In this document: one piece after another, positions 48,918 through 55,875 of the stretch | How positions within the stretch are numbered: the stretch's first letter is position 1 | How the letters are laid out: the number at the start of each line of letters is the position of its first letter | Assembly (NCBI GenBank): GCA_009885845.1 | Contig: VFJW01000012.1 | Location: 1 to 55,875 of the forward strand | Length of the DNA: 55,875 nt | Origin: Geobacter sp. | GTDB lineage: Bacteria > Desulfobacterota > Desulfuromonadia > Geobacterales > Pseudopelobacteraceae | Direction: 5' to 3' | Position numbers and translations under genes: made by a program | Notes under the pieces: model-generated | Told to the model about the DNA's origin: nothing | Database searches by the model: none | Seen by the model: the letters and a program-made list of their open reading frames with translations, nothing else

Positions 48918-50468
48918 ATGCATGCCAACCTGCTTGAACTGGAAAAGAAACTCTGGTCCGCTGCCGATGAACTGCGGGCCAATTCGGAATTAAAATCTTC
49001 AGAATACTCCATCCCGGTTCTCGGGCTGATCTTCCTCAAATATGCCGATGTAAAATTTGCCCAGGCGAAGCAGGAGCTGGAGGGCCAAGGAAGCGGCCGC
49101 CGCACGGTGAGTAAGACTGACTACCACGCCCGTGGCGTACTCTATCTTCCCGAGGCTGCGCGCTTCAACTATTTGTTACATCTCCCCGAAGGGAAGGACA
49201 CCGGTAAGGAGATCAACGAGGCGTTTGCGCTCATCGAGGCTGAAAATCCTGATTTGAAGGGCGTTCTCCCCAGAAACTACCAGAAGGTGGGGAATGACTC
49301 GCTGGTGACGCTGCTCAAAACCTTCAATTCTATCCCGATGGATATCGAGGGGGATGCCTTCGGCAGAATCTACGAATATTTTCTCGGTGAATTTGCCAAG
49401 GCCGAGGGGCAAAAGGGGGGCGAATTTTTCACTCCGACCTCTCTGGTTAAGCTGATCGTCGAGATCATCGAGCCGTATCATGGACGTATCTACGACCCGG
49501 CCTGCGGATCGGGGGGCATGTTTGTCCAGAGTGCCGCTTTCATTGCCAAGCATAAGAAAAACCCTGGTAGCGAAATAAGTGTTTTCGGCGAGGAGCGGGT
49601 GGCCGAGACGGTGCGGCTCTGCCGGATGAACCTGGCAGTGCACGGTCTCTCCGGCGACGTCAAGCAGGGGAACAGCTACTACGAAGATATCCACGAAAGC
49701 CTTGGCCGTTTTGACTTCGTCATGGCCAATCCCCCCTTCAACGTTAATGGAATCGACCGGGAGCGGATCAAGGATGATCCCCGCTTTTCCTACGGCATGC
49801 CCAAGACCGACAACGGCAACTACCTCTGGATTCAGCTTTTTGCCAGCACCCTGAGCGACACTGGTCGGGCCGGGTTTGTCATGGCCAATTCGGCCTCGGA
49901 TGCCCGTGGCAGTGAGATGGAGATTCGCCGCCAGCTGATTCAGAGCGGGGTGGTGGATGTCATGGTCGCTATTGGGTCCAATTTCTTTTCCAATGTTACG
50001 CTTCCCTGCACTCTCTGGTTTTTTGATAAGGGAAAGCAGTCGATTAGACGTAAGGATCAGGTTCTCTTTATTGATGCCCGCCATATTTACCGTCAGCTCG
50101 ACCGCGCCCACCGTGACTTTACGCCGGAGCAGGTTGAATTTCTCGCCAACATCGCCCGGTTGTATCGTGGGGAGAAGCCGGAAGTTGCCAACGGCAGCGC
50201 CGAAATGCTTCGGGAAAAGTTTCCCGATGGCTGTTATGCGGATGTTGCAGGACTCTGCAAGGTAGCGACGATTGCGGAGGTTGAAGCACAGGGGTGGAGT
50301 CTTAATCCTGGGCGTTATGTCGGCGTGGCCGAGCGGGAGGCTGATGACTTCGTCTTTGCCGAGCGGTTGGAGGAGCTGAACGAGGAGCTGGAGGTGCTTA
50401 ACGCCGAGGCGAGGGAGTTGGAGGAGAGGATTGCTGAGAATGTGGCTTTGATTTTGGAGCAAGTGTGA
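48918..50468 (+). CDS. hsdM: Type I restriction-modification system DNA methyltransferase HsdM
   Basis: A 516-residue N6-adenine methyltransferase subunit. The helical N-terminal domain ([29 protein letters not shown]) is followed by [24 protein letters not shown] motif [10 protein letters not shown] (193-201) and catalytic motif IV NPPF (271-274). The C-terminal helices include [20 protein letters not shown]. It modifies host DNA at sites chosen by HsdS. Its stop overlaps the hsdS GTG (GTGA). GC content is similar to the host core genes. Confidence 0.96.
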   Translation: MHANLLELEKKLWSAADELRANSELKSSEYSIPVLGLIFLKYADVKFAQAKQELEGQGSGRRTVSKTDYHARGVLYLPEAARFNYLLHLPEGKDTGKEINEAFALIEAENPDLKGVLPRNYQKVGNDSLVTLLKTFNSIPMDIEGDAFGRIYEYFLGEFAKAEGQKGGEFFTPTSLVKLIVEIIEPYHGRIYDPACGSGGMFVQSAAFIAKHKKNPGSEISVFGEERVAETVRLCRMNLAVHGLSGDVKQGNSYYEDIHESLGRFDFVMANPPFNVNGIDRERIKDDPRFSYGMPKTDNGNYLWIQLFASTLSDTGRAGFVMANSASDARGSEMEIRRQLIQSGVVDVMVAIGSNFFSNVTLPCTLWFFDKGKQSIRRKDQVLFIDARHIYRQLDRAHRDFTPEQVEFLANIARLYRGEKPEVANGSAEMLREKFPDGCYADVAGLCKVATIAEVEAQGWSLNPGRYVGVAEREADDFVFAERLEELNEELEVLNAEARELEERIAENVALILEQV

Positions 50469-51811
50469 TAACAGGAGACGATTTCATACAAGATTGTCGT
50501 AATATACGACAAAAACTAACTGGAAAAAGACGACAAGAGCCTCAGCCTTTGGTTGACTATGCATTGTCACAGTTGCCCGAAGGTTGGGCATGGGCAAGTT
50601 TGTCAGAGCTATGTGAACGGGTGTCTGTTGGCCATGTAGGCCCGACTACTGAATACTTTTGCGATAAGTCTGTAGGTGTGCCTCTTATAAGATCTCAGAA
50701 TGTACGACCTGGAAAGCTTGATATTGAAGGGATTGCTTACATCACTAGAAAGTTCCACGATTCCTTAAAAAAATCGCAATTACAATCTGGTGATATTCTG
50801 TTTGTACGTGTTGGCGCTAATCGCGGTGACTGCTGTGTCGTACCGGAAAATATAAGTGAGGTGAACTGTGCAAATATCGTTTTTGCTCGCCCGTTTTTCC
50901 CCAATAACTTTTTCGGGCTGTATTTCAGAAGTGATTTCGGCCAAAAATTACTTATGTCAGTTACAACAGGTGCAGCTCAAGGCGTCTTGAATACTACTTC
51001 GATTGCAGCCTTACCTGTTCCCGTCCCTCCTCTCGAAATCCAACGCAAAATTGCCTCCATCCTCTCCGCCTATGACGACCTGATCGAAAACAACACCCGG
51101 CGCATCAAAATTCTGGAAGAGATGGCGCGGATGATCTACCGCGAGTGGTTTGTCAACTTCCGCTTTCCGGGGAATGAACAGGTGAGGATGGTTGATTCGG
51201 TGCTTGGGATGATTCCAGAGGGGTGGGAGGTGAAGCCTGTCACTGAATCTGTTGAGGTCAACCCGAGAACAAAAGTTCCCGTTGAAGGTGAAAAGACATT
51301 TGTGTCTATGGGATCGCTATCGACGGAATCCATGCTGATTTCTGATGTTGAGTCGCGTTCAGGCAATAGCGGCTCAAAGTTCAAAAACGGTGATACCCTT
51401 TTTGCTCGCATCACTCCTTGCCTCGAAAACGGCAAGACCGGCTATGTCCAGTTGCTGCCGGACGCTGAGGCAACAGCTTTCGGTTCTACGGAATTCATCG
51501 TGCTTCGCTCAAAGACTCTTTGCCCAGAATACGTTTACCTTATGGCACGTTCCAGCGTGTTCAGGGACAACGCCATAAAGAGTATGTCCGGTGCAACCGG
51601 TCGTCAACGTGTCAGTGAAAAGTGTTTTGAGCAGTTCTTTATTGCCCAACCTGAGGTTGCAACGCTGGAGAAGTTCAGCGGCATAGCTGCGCAGATGTTC
51701 AAGCAAATTCAAGTGATAGCGAAGAAAAACCAAAACCTCCGCCAAACCCGCGACCTGCTGCTGCCGAAGCTGATTTCAGGTGTGGTTTCGCTCCCAACAG
51801 TAGAGGGATAA
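50465..51811 (+). CDS. hsdS: Type I restriction-modification specificity subunit HsdS
   Basis: A 448-residue subunit starting at a GTG that overlaps the hsdM stop. It has two target-recognition domains, each opened by a PEGW motif (about 39-42 and 250-253). They are joined by the conserved helical region [38 protein letters not shown] and closed by [20 protein letters not shown]. The first recognition domain is visibly more AT-rich than the conserved helices, as expected from exchange of recognition domains. Both halves are intact, so it should recognise a bipartite site. Confidence 0.95.
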   Translation: MITGDDFIQDCRNIRQKLTGKRRQEPQPLVDYALSQLPEGWAWASLSELCERVSVGHVGPTTEYFCDKSVGVPLIRSQNVRPGKLDIEGIAYITRKFHDSLKKSQLQSGDILFVRVGANRGDCCVVPENISEVNCANIVFARPFFPNNFFGLYFRSDFGQKLLMSVTTGAAQGVLNTTSIAALPVPVPPLEIQRKIASILSAYDDLIENNTRRIKILEEMARMIYREWFVNFRFPGNEQVRMVDSVLGMIPEGWEVKPVTESVEVNPRTKVPVEGEKTFVSMGSLSTESMLISDVESRSGNSGSKFKNGDTLFARITPCLENGKTGYVQLLPDAEATAFGSTEFIVLRSKTLCPEYVYLMARSSVFRDNAIKSMSGATGRQRVSEKCFEQFFIAQPEVATLEKFSGIAAQMFKQIQVIAKKNQNLRQTRDLLLPKLISGVVSLPTVEG

Positions 51812-51813
51812 AA

Positions 51814-53406
51814 ATGTCAACTTTTAGCACTGAATCAATCCTTCGCGATCATGATTTGATTTCTGCACCAGGCACTTTGGCATTTTACAAAGCATGCGAA
51901 GTTACAGAGATAGTGGCGTTTGACGCGGGTGCCCCTATCAATGTCTTTACAATTGTGGTTCTACATGAAGAAGAAATATTAGCGAGGCCTGAAGGATGGC
52001 TTAATGTCGACCCCTTGAAGCTAGGAAAGGTAAAATTTGGCATTTATAGATATTACGTCACACTAGAAGCGGTTCGTGACCAACTTGAGAAGATATGCAT
52101 ACACAAAATCTGGGATATGAACAAAGGAAAGCCGTTGATTCTGGGATCTGCACTGGAGCCATTACCAAAGCAGTATATTGCACCGGACGGGACCCATCCT
52201 CTTGAATTGAATAAGGTTTTAAAGAACAATTTTAGGAACGGTTCATACATCATTGAGATATTTGACACAAATAAAGAGCATATAAAAGTTCTCACAGATA
52301 ATTCAACTTCGTTGCAGGAGATATCTGAGAAAATACAACAATACGTTCCAATAGAAATTGGTGCATTGTCGGATAGACTGGGGAATATTATTTTTCAGTA
52401 CCCGAATAAAATACTTGACGCTAAAATGTCTTTTTCACGATCAAATGACGGCATAAAGCTAGACTGTCATTGGGATCAGCGCCTTTCCAGTATTCCGGAG
52501 TGTATGCTTTTCGCGTTGACGGAACAAGATGAAAAGGAGGGCGTCTTGGGATTCGGGCTTGAAAAATTGAAGCCTGGTTTATCGACTATCAAGTGCGGTA
52601 ATACTTCTACTTTTGTGAGATATTTCGCGGTTGATGAAAAAAATAAGATCATACTAGCCTCATGGCATGGCAATTATATCGGCATGATCGCAGGGAATAT
52701 ACGAATCATCAGTCATGAGCCAAGAACGTTCCATACCATTGAGTCTGGTGCTCAGGAGATACAGTTCTCATCTGCTGGACCGGGATTTTCAGTCGGTGGT
52801 GATGGAGGAACCAATTACCTGAGATCAATTCAGGCAAGGCTTTATGAGGTGGAACGAAAAAAATTAAGAGAAGAGCTTGCTTTTGTTCAATATTTTCGGA
52901 CAGATCGACAGAAGGCTCTTAACGATATTCGAACCATAATAAACAAATACGGAGAGCACGGACTATGTTTATGGGATCCGTATCTTGTAGCTGAAGATAT
53001 TAAGGAGACCCTCTTTCACTGTATATTTGGTGATGCAAATCTAAAGGTAATCGGATCATACAGCAGTGACAAGAATAGTACTCTCTTTAACGCTATCGAT
53101 TTTACTGATTTTGTAAATACGAACAGGCTCGCTCTGAAGCCAGAAGCGAATGCCAATCATTTAAGCATTAACCTTGAATTCAGAATCCAACATTCCAATC
53201 GTGGTTGGTCTTTTCACGATAGATTTATTATTTTTCCAAACGTTAATGACCGCGTCAGAGCATGGTCTCTTGGGACTTCATTAAACTCCCTTGGCAAATC
53301 ACATCATATAATGCAAGAGGTGTCCAATCCGAGGCATGTTCTGGATGCTTTCATGTGGCTCTGGGACGAACTTAATCATCCGGACTGCGTAGTTTGGAAG
53401 GGATAA
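51814..53406 (+). CDS. Protein with PLD-like C-terminus, possibly VPA1262 family
   Basis: A 530-residue cytoplasmic protein starting 2 bp after hsdS, with GAGGG upstream of the ATG. The N-terminal two thirds resemble proteins annotated as the VPA1262 family (a by-eye recollection, moderate confidence): YRYYVTLEAVRDQLEKI, LNKVLKNNFRNGSYIIEIFD and GLEKLKPGLSTIKCGNTSTFVRYFAVDE. The C-terminal part (about 360-520) looks like one phospholipase D-type lobe: LWDPYLVAEDI, then FHDRFIIFP (His468, Arg470 instead of the usual Lys), then WSLGTSLNSLGKSHHIM. It has one HxR motif, so it would need to dimerise. Such domains can be nucleases. It is AT-rich compared with hsdM and forms a unit with the next gene. 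It is inferred to be a defence effector. Confidence 0.65.
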   Translation: MSTFSTESILRDHDLISAPGTLAFYKACEVTEIVAFDAGAPINVFTIVVLHEEEILARPEGWLNVDPLKLGKVKFGIYRYYVTLEAVRDQLEKICIHKIWDMNKGKPLILGSALEPLPKQYIAPDGTHPLELNKVLKNNFRNGSYIIEIFDTNKEHIKVLTDNSTSLQEISEKIQQYVPIEIGALSDRLGNIIFQYPNKILDAKMSFSRSNDGIKLDCHWDQRLSSIPECMLFALTEQDEKEGVLGFGLEKLKPGLSTIKCGNTSTFVRYFAVDEKNKIILASWHGNYIGMIAGNIRIISHEPRTFHTIESGAQEIQFSSAGPGFSVGGDGGTNYLRSIQARLYEVERKKLREELAFVQYFRTDRQKALNDIRTIINKYGEHGLCLWDPYLVAEDIKETLFHCIFGDANLKVIGSYSSDKNSTLFNAIDFTDFVNTNRLALKPEANANHLSINLEFRIQHSNRGWSFHDRFIIFPNVNDRVRAWSLGTSLNSLGKSHHIMQEVSNPRHVLDAFMWLWDELNHPDCVVWKG

Positions 53407-53407
53407 C

Positions 53408-54859
53408 ATGATAACATCAAGAATTTTGGAGATAGCTGTCTCTGCGGATAACTCAGATCGACTTGACGATGTAGTCAATATGCTTGAAGCTTACACGATA
53501 TCTCAGGTTGTAGAAGATGTAATAATTCAGAATGATATTTTCGATTATGTTGCCGAACTTGCCAATCCTCTAAAACCTAATTATGAGGAAGAAGCCGGTC
53601 TTCTCTTAGCAGGAGTTTTATTACATTATCAAGATTCTCCTAAGCACTTCCTTTCAGCGTTACTTGCTACAGAAGTACTTGACCAATCGGGTGAAATACT
53701 GATGACCTCAGCCGCATTCACCTCATTTTATGAATACGCCCAGCCTAGAGATATTTTAGATGCATGGGCTGGATTCACGTTCAAGATTTCAGCTTATCCA
53801 GATGCACCCTTAAACGAAAAAAGACTCATCGATGCCTATGCATGTGCATTACCCGTTCTCAACCTTCCTAAGATTTATGATCTTGTCGACAGCATAGACC
53901 GCGGCTGCGGCGCTTCAGAAAATCAACTTTTTGTGTCATTGGCAAAGCATCTGTATATATCGGATAGAACCAAATATTACATGCTTCTTAAATCAAAGAA
54001 TGAAGTTTTTGAGATTAGAACTTTGATTAGTGGTCTTACTGAAATACAAAAATTAGAAGTCGCAATAAGCACTGAAAACGAACTTGCAAAAATAGAATGT
54101 ATCAGACAGGTTATTTATTTTAGGAAAGATAAGGATTCTGTACCTGAAGAATATATTCAGTTGCTTGTTGATTGCATCGTGAGTATTGCAAACACCAACA
54201 ACGAGATATTAGCTAAATTTCTTGTATATTTTTTAGAATTTCCCGTGAGATGTCCTGCTCTTTACCCTGCATTAGGCAAGGCCATACCGCGATTAAGTGA
54301 TCTTCAAATAGACTTGCTGGTTGAATTAATGCCGATTCAGTTTGATCATCAGGACATACCATTATATCGTCGGCTTCTAGAGGAAATGGCGCTCAATGCT
54401 AGCAGCTCATCTTTAATGAGGGTCTTGGCTGGCATTTACAAGAGGAGACAAGAATTTTTATGTAGCAGAGAAATACCATCCCTCAATGAACCGAAATATA
54501 CAAACGTAGGTGAGTTCCAAATAAATTATCTAGAAAAAGCACCAATTGAACTTTACATTGAACATCTTAAAAAGTTGATTCGGCAATTGCTCGATATTCG
54601 AGTTCAATGGCATTCATCAGAGACAGAATTTGAAAGTAAGCTATGGATAATTATTTCTGAAATAAAATTAGCATCTTTGGCATTTAATTCAAGGGGAATT
54701 CAGGCTGCGGGTGAGGAGTTTGGTACTTTCTTCGAATCTCTTGATCGTAATTGCAATAAGTCATTAGTAGTAGAGCTTATGCAGCACACACCATATGATG
54801 ATGTTAGAAAGATCATCAATGAGATCCGAGAAGCCTTTTCATTCCCTCAGATTGCGTAG
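53408..54859 (+). CDS. All-helical protein of unknown family paired with the PLD-like gene
   Basis: A 483-residue protein starting 1 bp after the previous stop (TAACATG), so translation is coupled. No catalytic motif, signal peptide or membrane segment is visible. The sequence is a series of amphipathic helices of HEAT/ARM character (DDVVNMLEAYTISQVVEDVII, EEAGLLLAGVLLHY, IPRLSDLQIDLLVELMP, IELYIEHLKKLIRQLLDI). This is typical of sensor, scaffold or immunity partners in defence operons, which is inference. It is as AT-rich as its upstream partner, suggesting the two were acquired together. Confidence 0.6.
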   Translation: MITSRILEIAVSADNSDRLDDVVNMLEAYTISQVVEDVIIQNDIFDYVAELANPLKPNYEEEAGLLLAGVLLHYQDSPKHFLSALLATEVLDQSGEILMTSAAFTSFYEYAQPRDILDAWAGFTFKISAYPDAPLNEKRLIDAYACALPVLNLPKIYDLVDSIDRGCGASENQLFVSLAKHLYISDRTKYYMLLKSKNEVFEIRTLISGLTEIQKLEVAISTENELAKIECIRQVIYFRKDKDSVPEEYIQLLVDCIVSIANTNNEILAKFLVYFLEFPVRCPALYPALGKAIPRLSDLQIDLLVELMPIQFDHQDIPLYRRLLEEMALNASSSSLMRVLAGIYKRRQEFLCSREIPSLNEPKYTNVGEFQINYLEKAPIELYIEHLKKLIRQLLDIRVQWHSSETEFESKLWIIISEIKLASLAFNSRGIQAAGEEFGTFFESLDRNCNKSLVVELMQHTPYDDVRKIINEIREAFSFPQIA

Positions 54860-54976
54860 AAATGCGAGTGATGATTTAAGGATTCACACTGCACGCTTTG
54901 GCACAATTTATCGGCCTTGACTGTTTATTTGATGTGAGACGCAATTCTAAAAAACACTTTTACGGGAAAGATAACG

Positions 54977-55875
54977 ATGAAAGCAACCGAAACTAAGCTC
55001 CTAGACTTCCTCCGCAAATCGGCGCAATTCATAATACCAATCTACCAGCGCACCTACAGCTGGACCGAAAAGCAGTGTGAACAACTGTGGAGTGATATTG
55101 TCCGCGCCGGCTCGAATCCATCCGTTACCGGGCACTTTGTCGGCTCGGTGGTCTATGTGGAAAAAGGGCTTTACAGTCATTCCTCCATTCCGCAGTTGTT
55201 GGTTATCGACGGCCAGCAGAGGATGACTACGGTTTCACTTCTGATTGCTGCATTGGGTGAGGCTATCGAGGCGCACGGCGGAATTGAAGTGACCAGCCAG
55301 AAGAAGATGAATAACTACTTCCTGCTGAACAGCGAAGAGGACGGGGAACTCCGCTATAAACTTCTGTTGACTCAGACCGACAAGGAAACGTTGATCCGCA
55401 CAGTTGATGGCAAACCGCTTCCCACCCGTTTTTCCCGACGCATCGCCGACAACTTCAGGTTTTTCCAGGACCAGCTGAAGAAACAGACTGACCTTGCCCT
55501 TATCTACCATGGACTTGCCAAACTCATCATCGTCGATATCTCGCTCGACCGTGACCACGATAAGCCGCAACTGATTTTTGAAAGCCTCAACTCAACTGGC
55601 CTGGAACTGAGTCAGGCAGACCTTATCCGCAACTATGTCCTGATGGGACTGGAGCCTAAGGATCAGGAAGAACTCTATAACGATCATTGGTATCCGATGG
55701 AGCAGAGTTTCGGGCAGGTCAATTATGTGCAGCTGTTCGACCGTTTCATGCGTGATTACCTGACAGTAAAGACCGGTAGCATTCCGAATATCAGTGAAGT
55801 ATACGAGGCCTTCAAGTCCTACGCAAACCGCACGGACACCGGCACCGTTGCGGAAATCGTCGCCGACATCCACCG
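54977..55875 (+). CDS. DUF262 (GmrSD-type) protein, 3' end outside window
   Basis: At least 299 residues from the ATG at 54977; the frame runs off the window. The DUF262/ParB-like N-terminal signature is clear: FIIPIYQRTYSWTEKQCEQLW (about 18-38), LLVIDGQQRMTTVSLLI with DGQQR at 78-82, and FESLNSTGLELSQADLIRNYVL. DUF262 proteins include GmrS of the type IV enzyme GmrSD and BrxU, which hydrolyse nucleotides and restrict modified phage DNA. A DUF1524 HNH nuclease domain may follow outside the window. It is 117 bp after the helical gene and its GC content is again host-like. Confidence 0.87.
   Translation, partial: MKATETKLLDFLRKSAQFIIPIYQRTYSWTEKQCEQLWSDIVRAGSNPSVTGHFVGSVVYVEKGLYSHSSIPQLLVIDGQQRMTTVSLLIAALGEAIEAHGGIEVTSQKKMNNYFLLNSEEDGELRYKLLLTQTDKETLIRTVDGKPLPTRFSRRIADNFRFFQDQLKKQTDLALIYHGLAKLIIVDISLDRDHDKPQLIFESLNSTGLELSQADLIRNYVLMGLEPKDQEELYNDHWYPMEQSFGQVNYVQLFDRFMRDYLTVKTGSIPNISEVYEAFKSYANRTDTGTVAEIVADIH

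Noticed and set aside
49176-50462. 428-codon minus-strand open frame over hsdM
   Set aside because: hsdM has complete methyltransferase motifs in the other direction; the antisense frame has no start signal or family pattern.

Overview
The window comes from the chromosome of a Geobacter-like deltaproteobacterium (Desulfuromonadota, Geobacterales). This is inferred from the gene order gyrB-gyrA-HEAT protein-gpsA, the GspH-N/MshEN secretion cluster, the repetitive FN3/dockerin surface protein, DUF1566 remnants and a CHASE2 cyclase. It contains the replication origin. From rpmH (35.7 kb) leftwards to gpmI (7.3 kb) every gene is on the minus strand, and from dnaA (36.1 kb) rightwards every convincing gene is on the plus strand, so both arms are read away from oriC. 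DnaA-box-like sequences lie on both sides of dnaA, and two parS-like ParB sites lie 4-6 kb to the left.

Layout. 0-4.5 kb: the 3' part of a huge FN3/Ig-like repeat protein ending in a dockerin, followed by a small lipoprotein with a possible cohesin-like domain. 4.5-9.5 kb: CHASE2 adenylate/guanylate cyclase, OmpH/Skp-like chaperone, gpmI, rlmH. 9.6-19.0 kb: a defence island holding two small unknown genes, a Gabija-like OLD nuclease/UvrD helicase pair, a long Mrr-nuclease/SF2-helicase/HA-repeat protein, and the DNA ADP-ribosylation toxin-antitoxin pair DarT/DarG, which lies between two imperfect copies of one ~190-250 bp sequence. The island splits what is normally a continuous nadD-rsfS-rlmH-gpmI run. 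19.0-29.1 kb: a tightly overlapping operon, ybgC-mqnC-rnd-gspH-I-J-K-L-M-N-MshEN-nadD-rsfS. 29.3-35.7 kb: rpmH-rnpA-yidD-yidC-mnmE-mnmG-rsmG. 36.1-44.9 kb: dnaA-dnaN-recF-gyrB-gyrA.

44.9-55.9 kb: a perfect 44-bp palindrome (terminator), a type II toxin-antitoxin pair with a candidate operator, a DUF1566 gene remnant, a HEAT-like protein and gpsA. These are followed by a second, window-truncated defence cluster: type I hsdM-hsdS, then two tightly linked AT-rich cargo genes (a protein with a PLD-like C-terminus, possibly VPA1262-like, and an all-helical protein of unknown family), then the start of a DUF262 (GmrSD-type) gene. hsdR is not inside the window.

The most promising little-described items are the hsdS-linked PLD/helical gene pair, the Mrr-helicase-HA protein, the duplicated sequence around DarTG, and the adjacent dockerin/cohesin-like pair. 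Family names come from recognising motifs in the translations; no database search was run.
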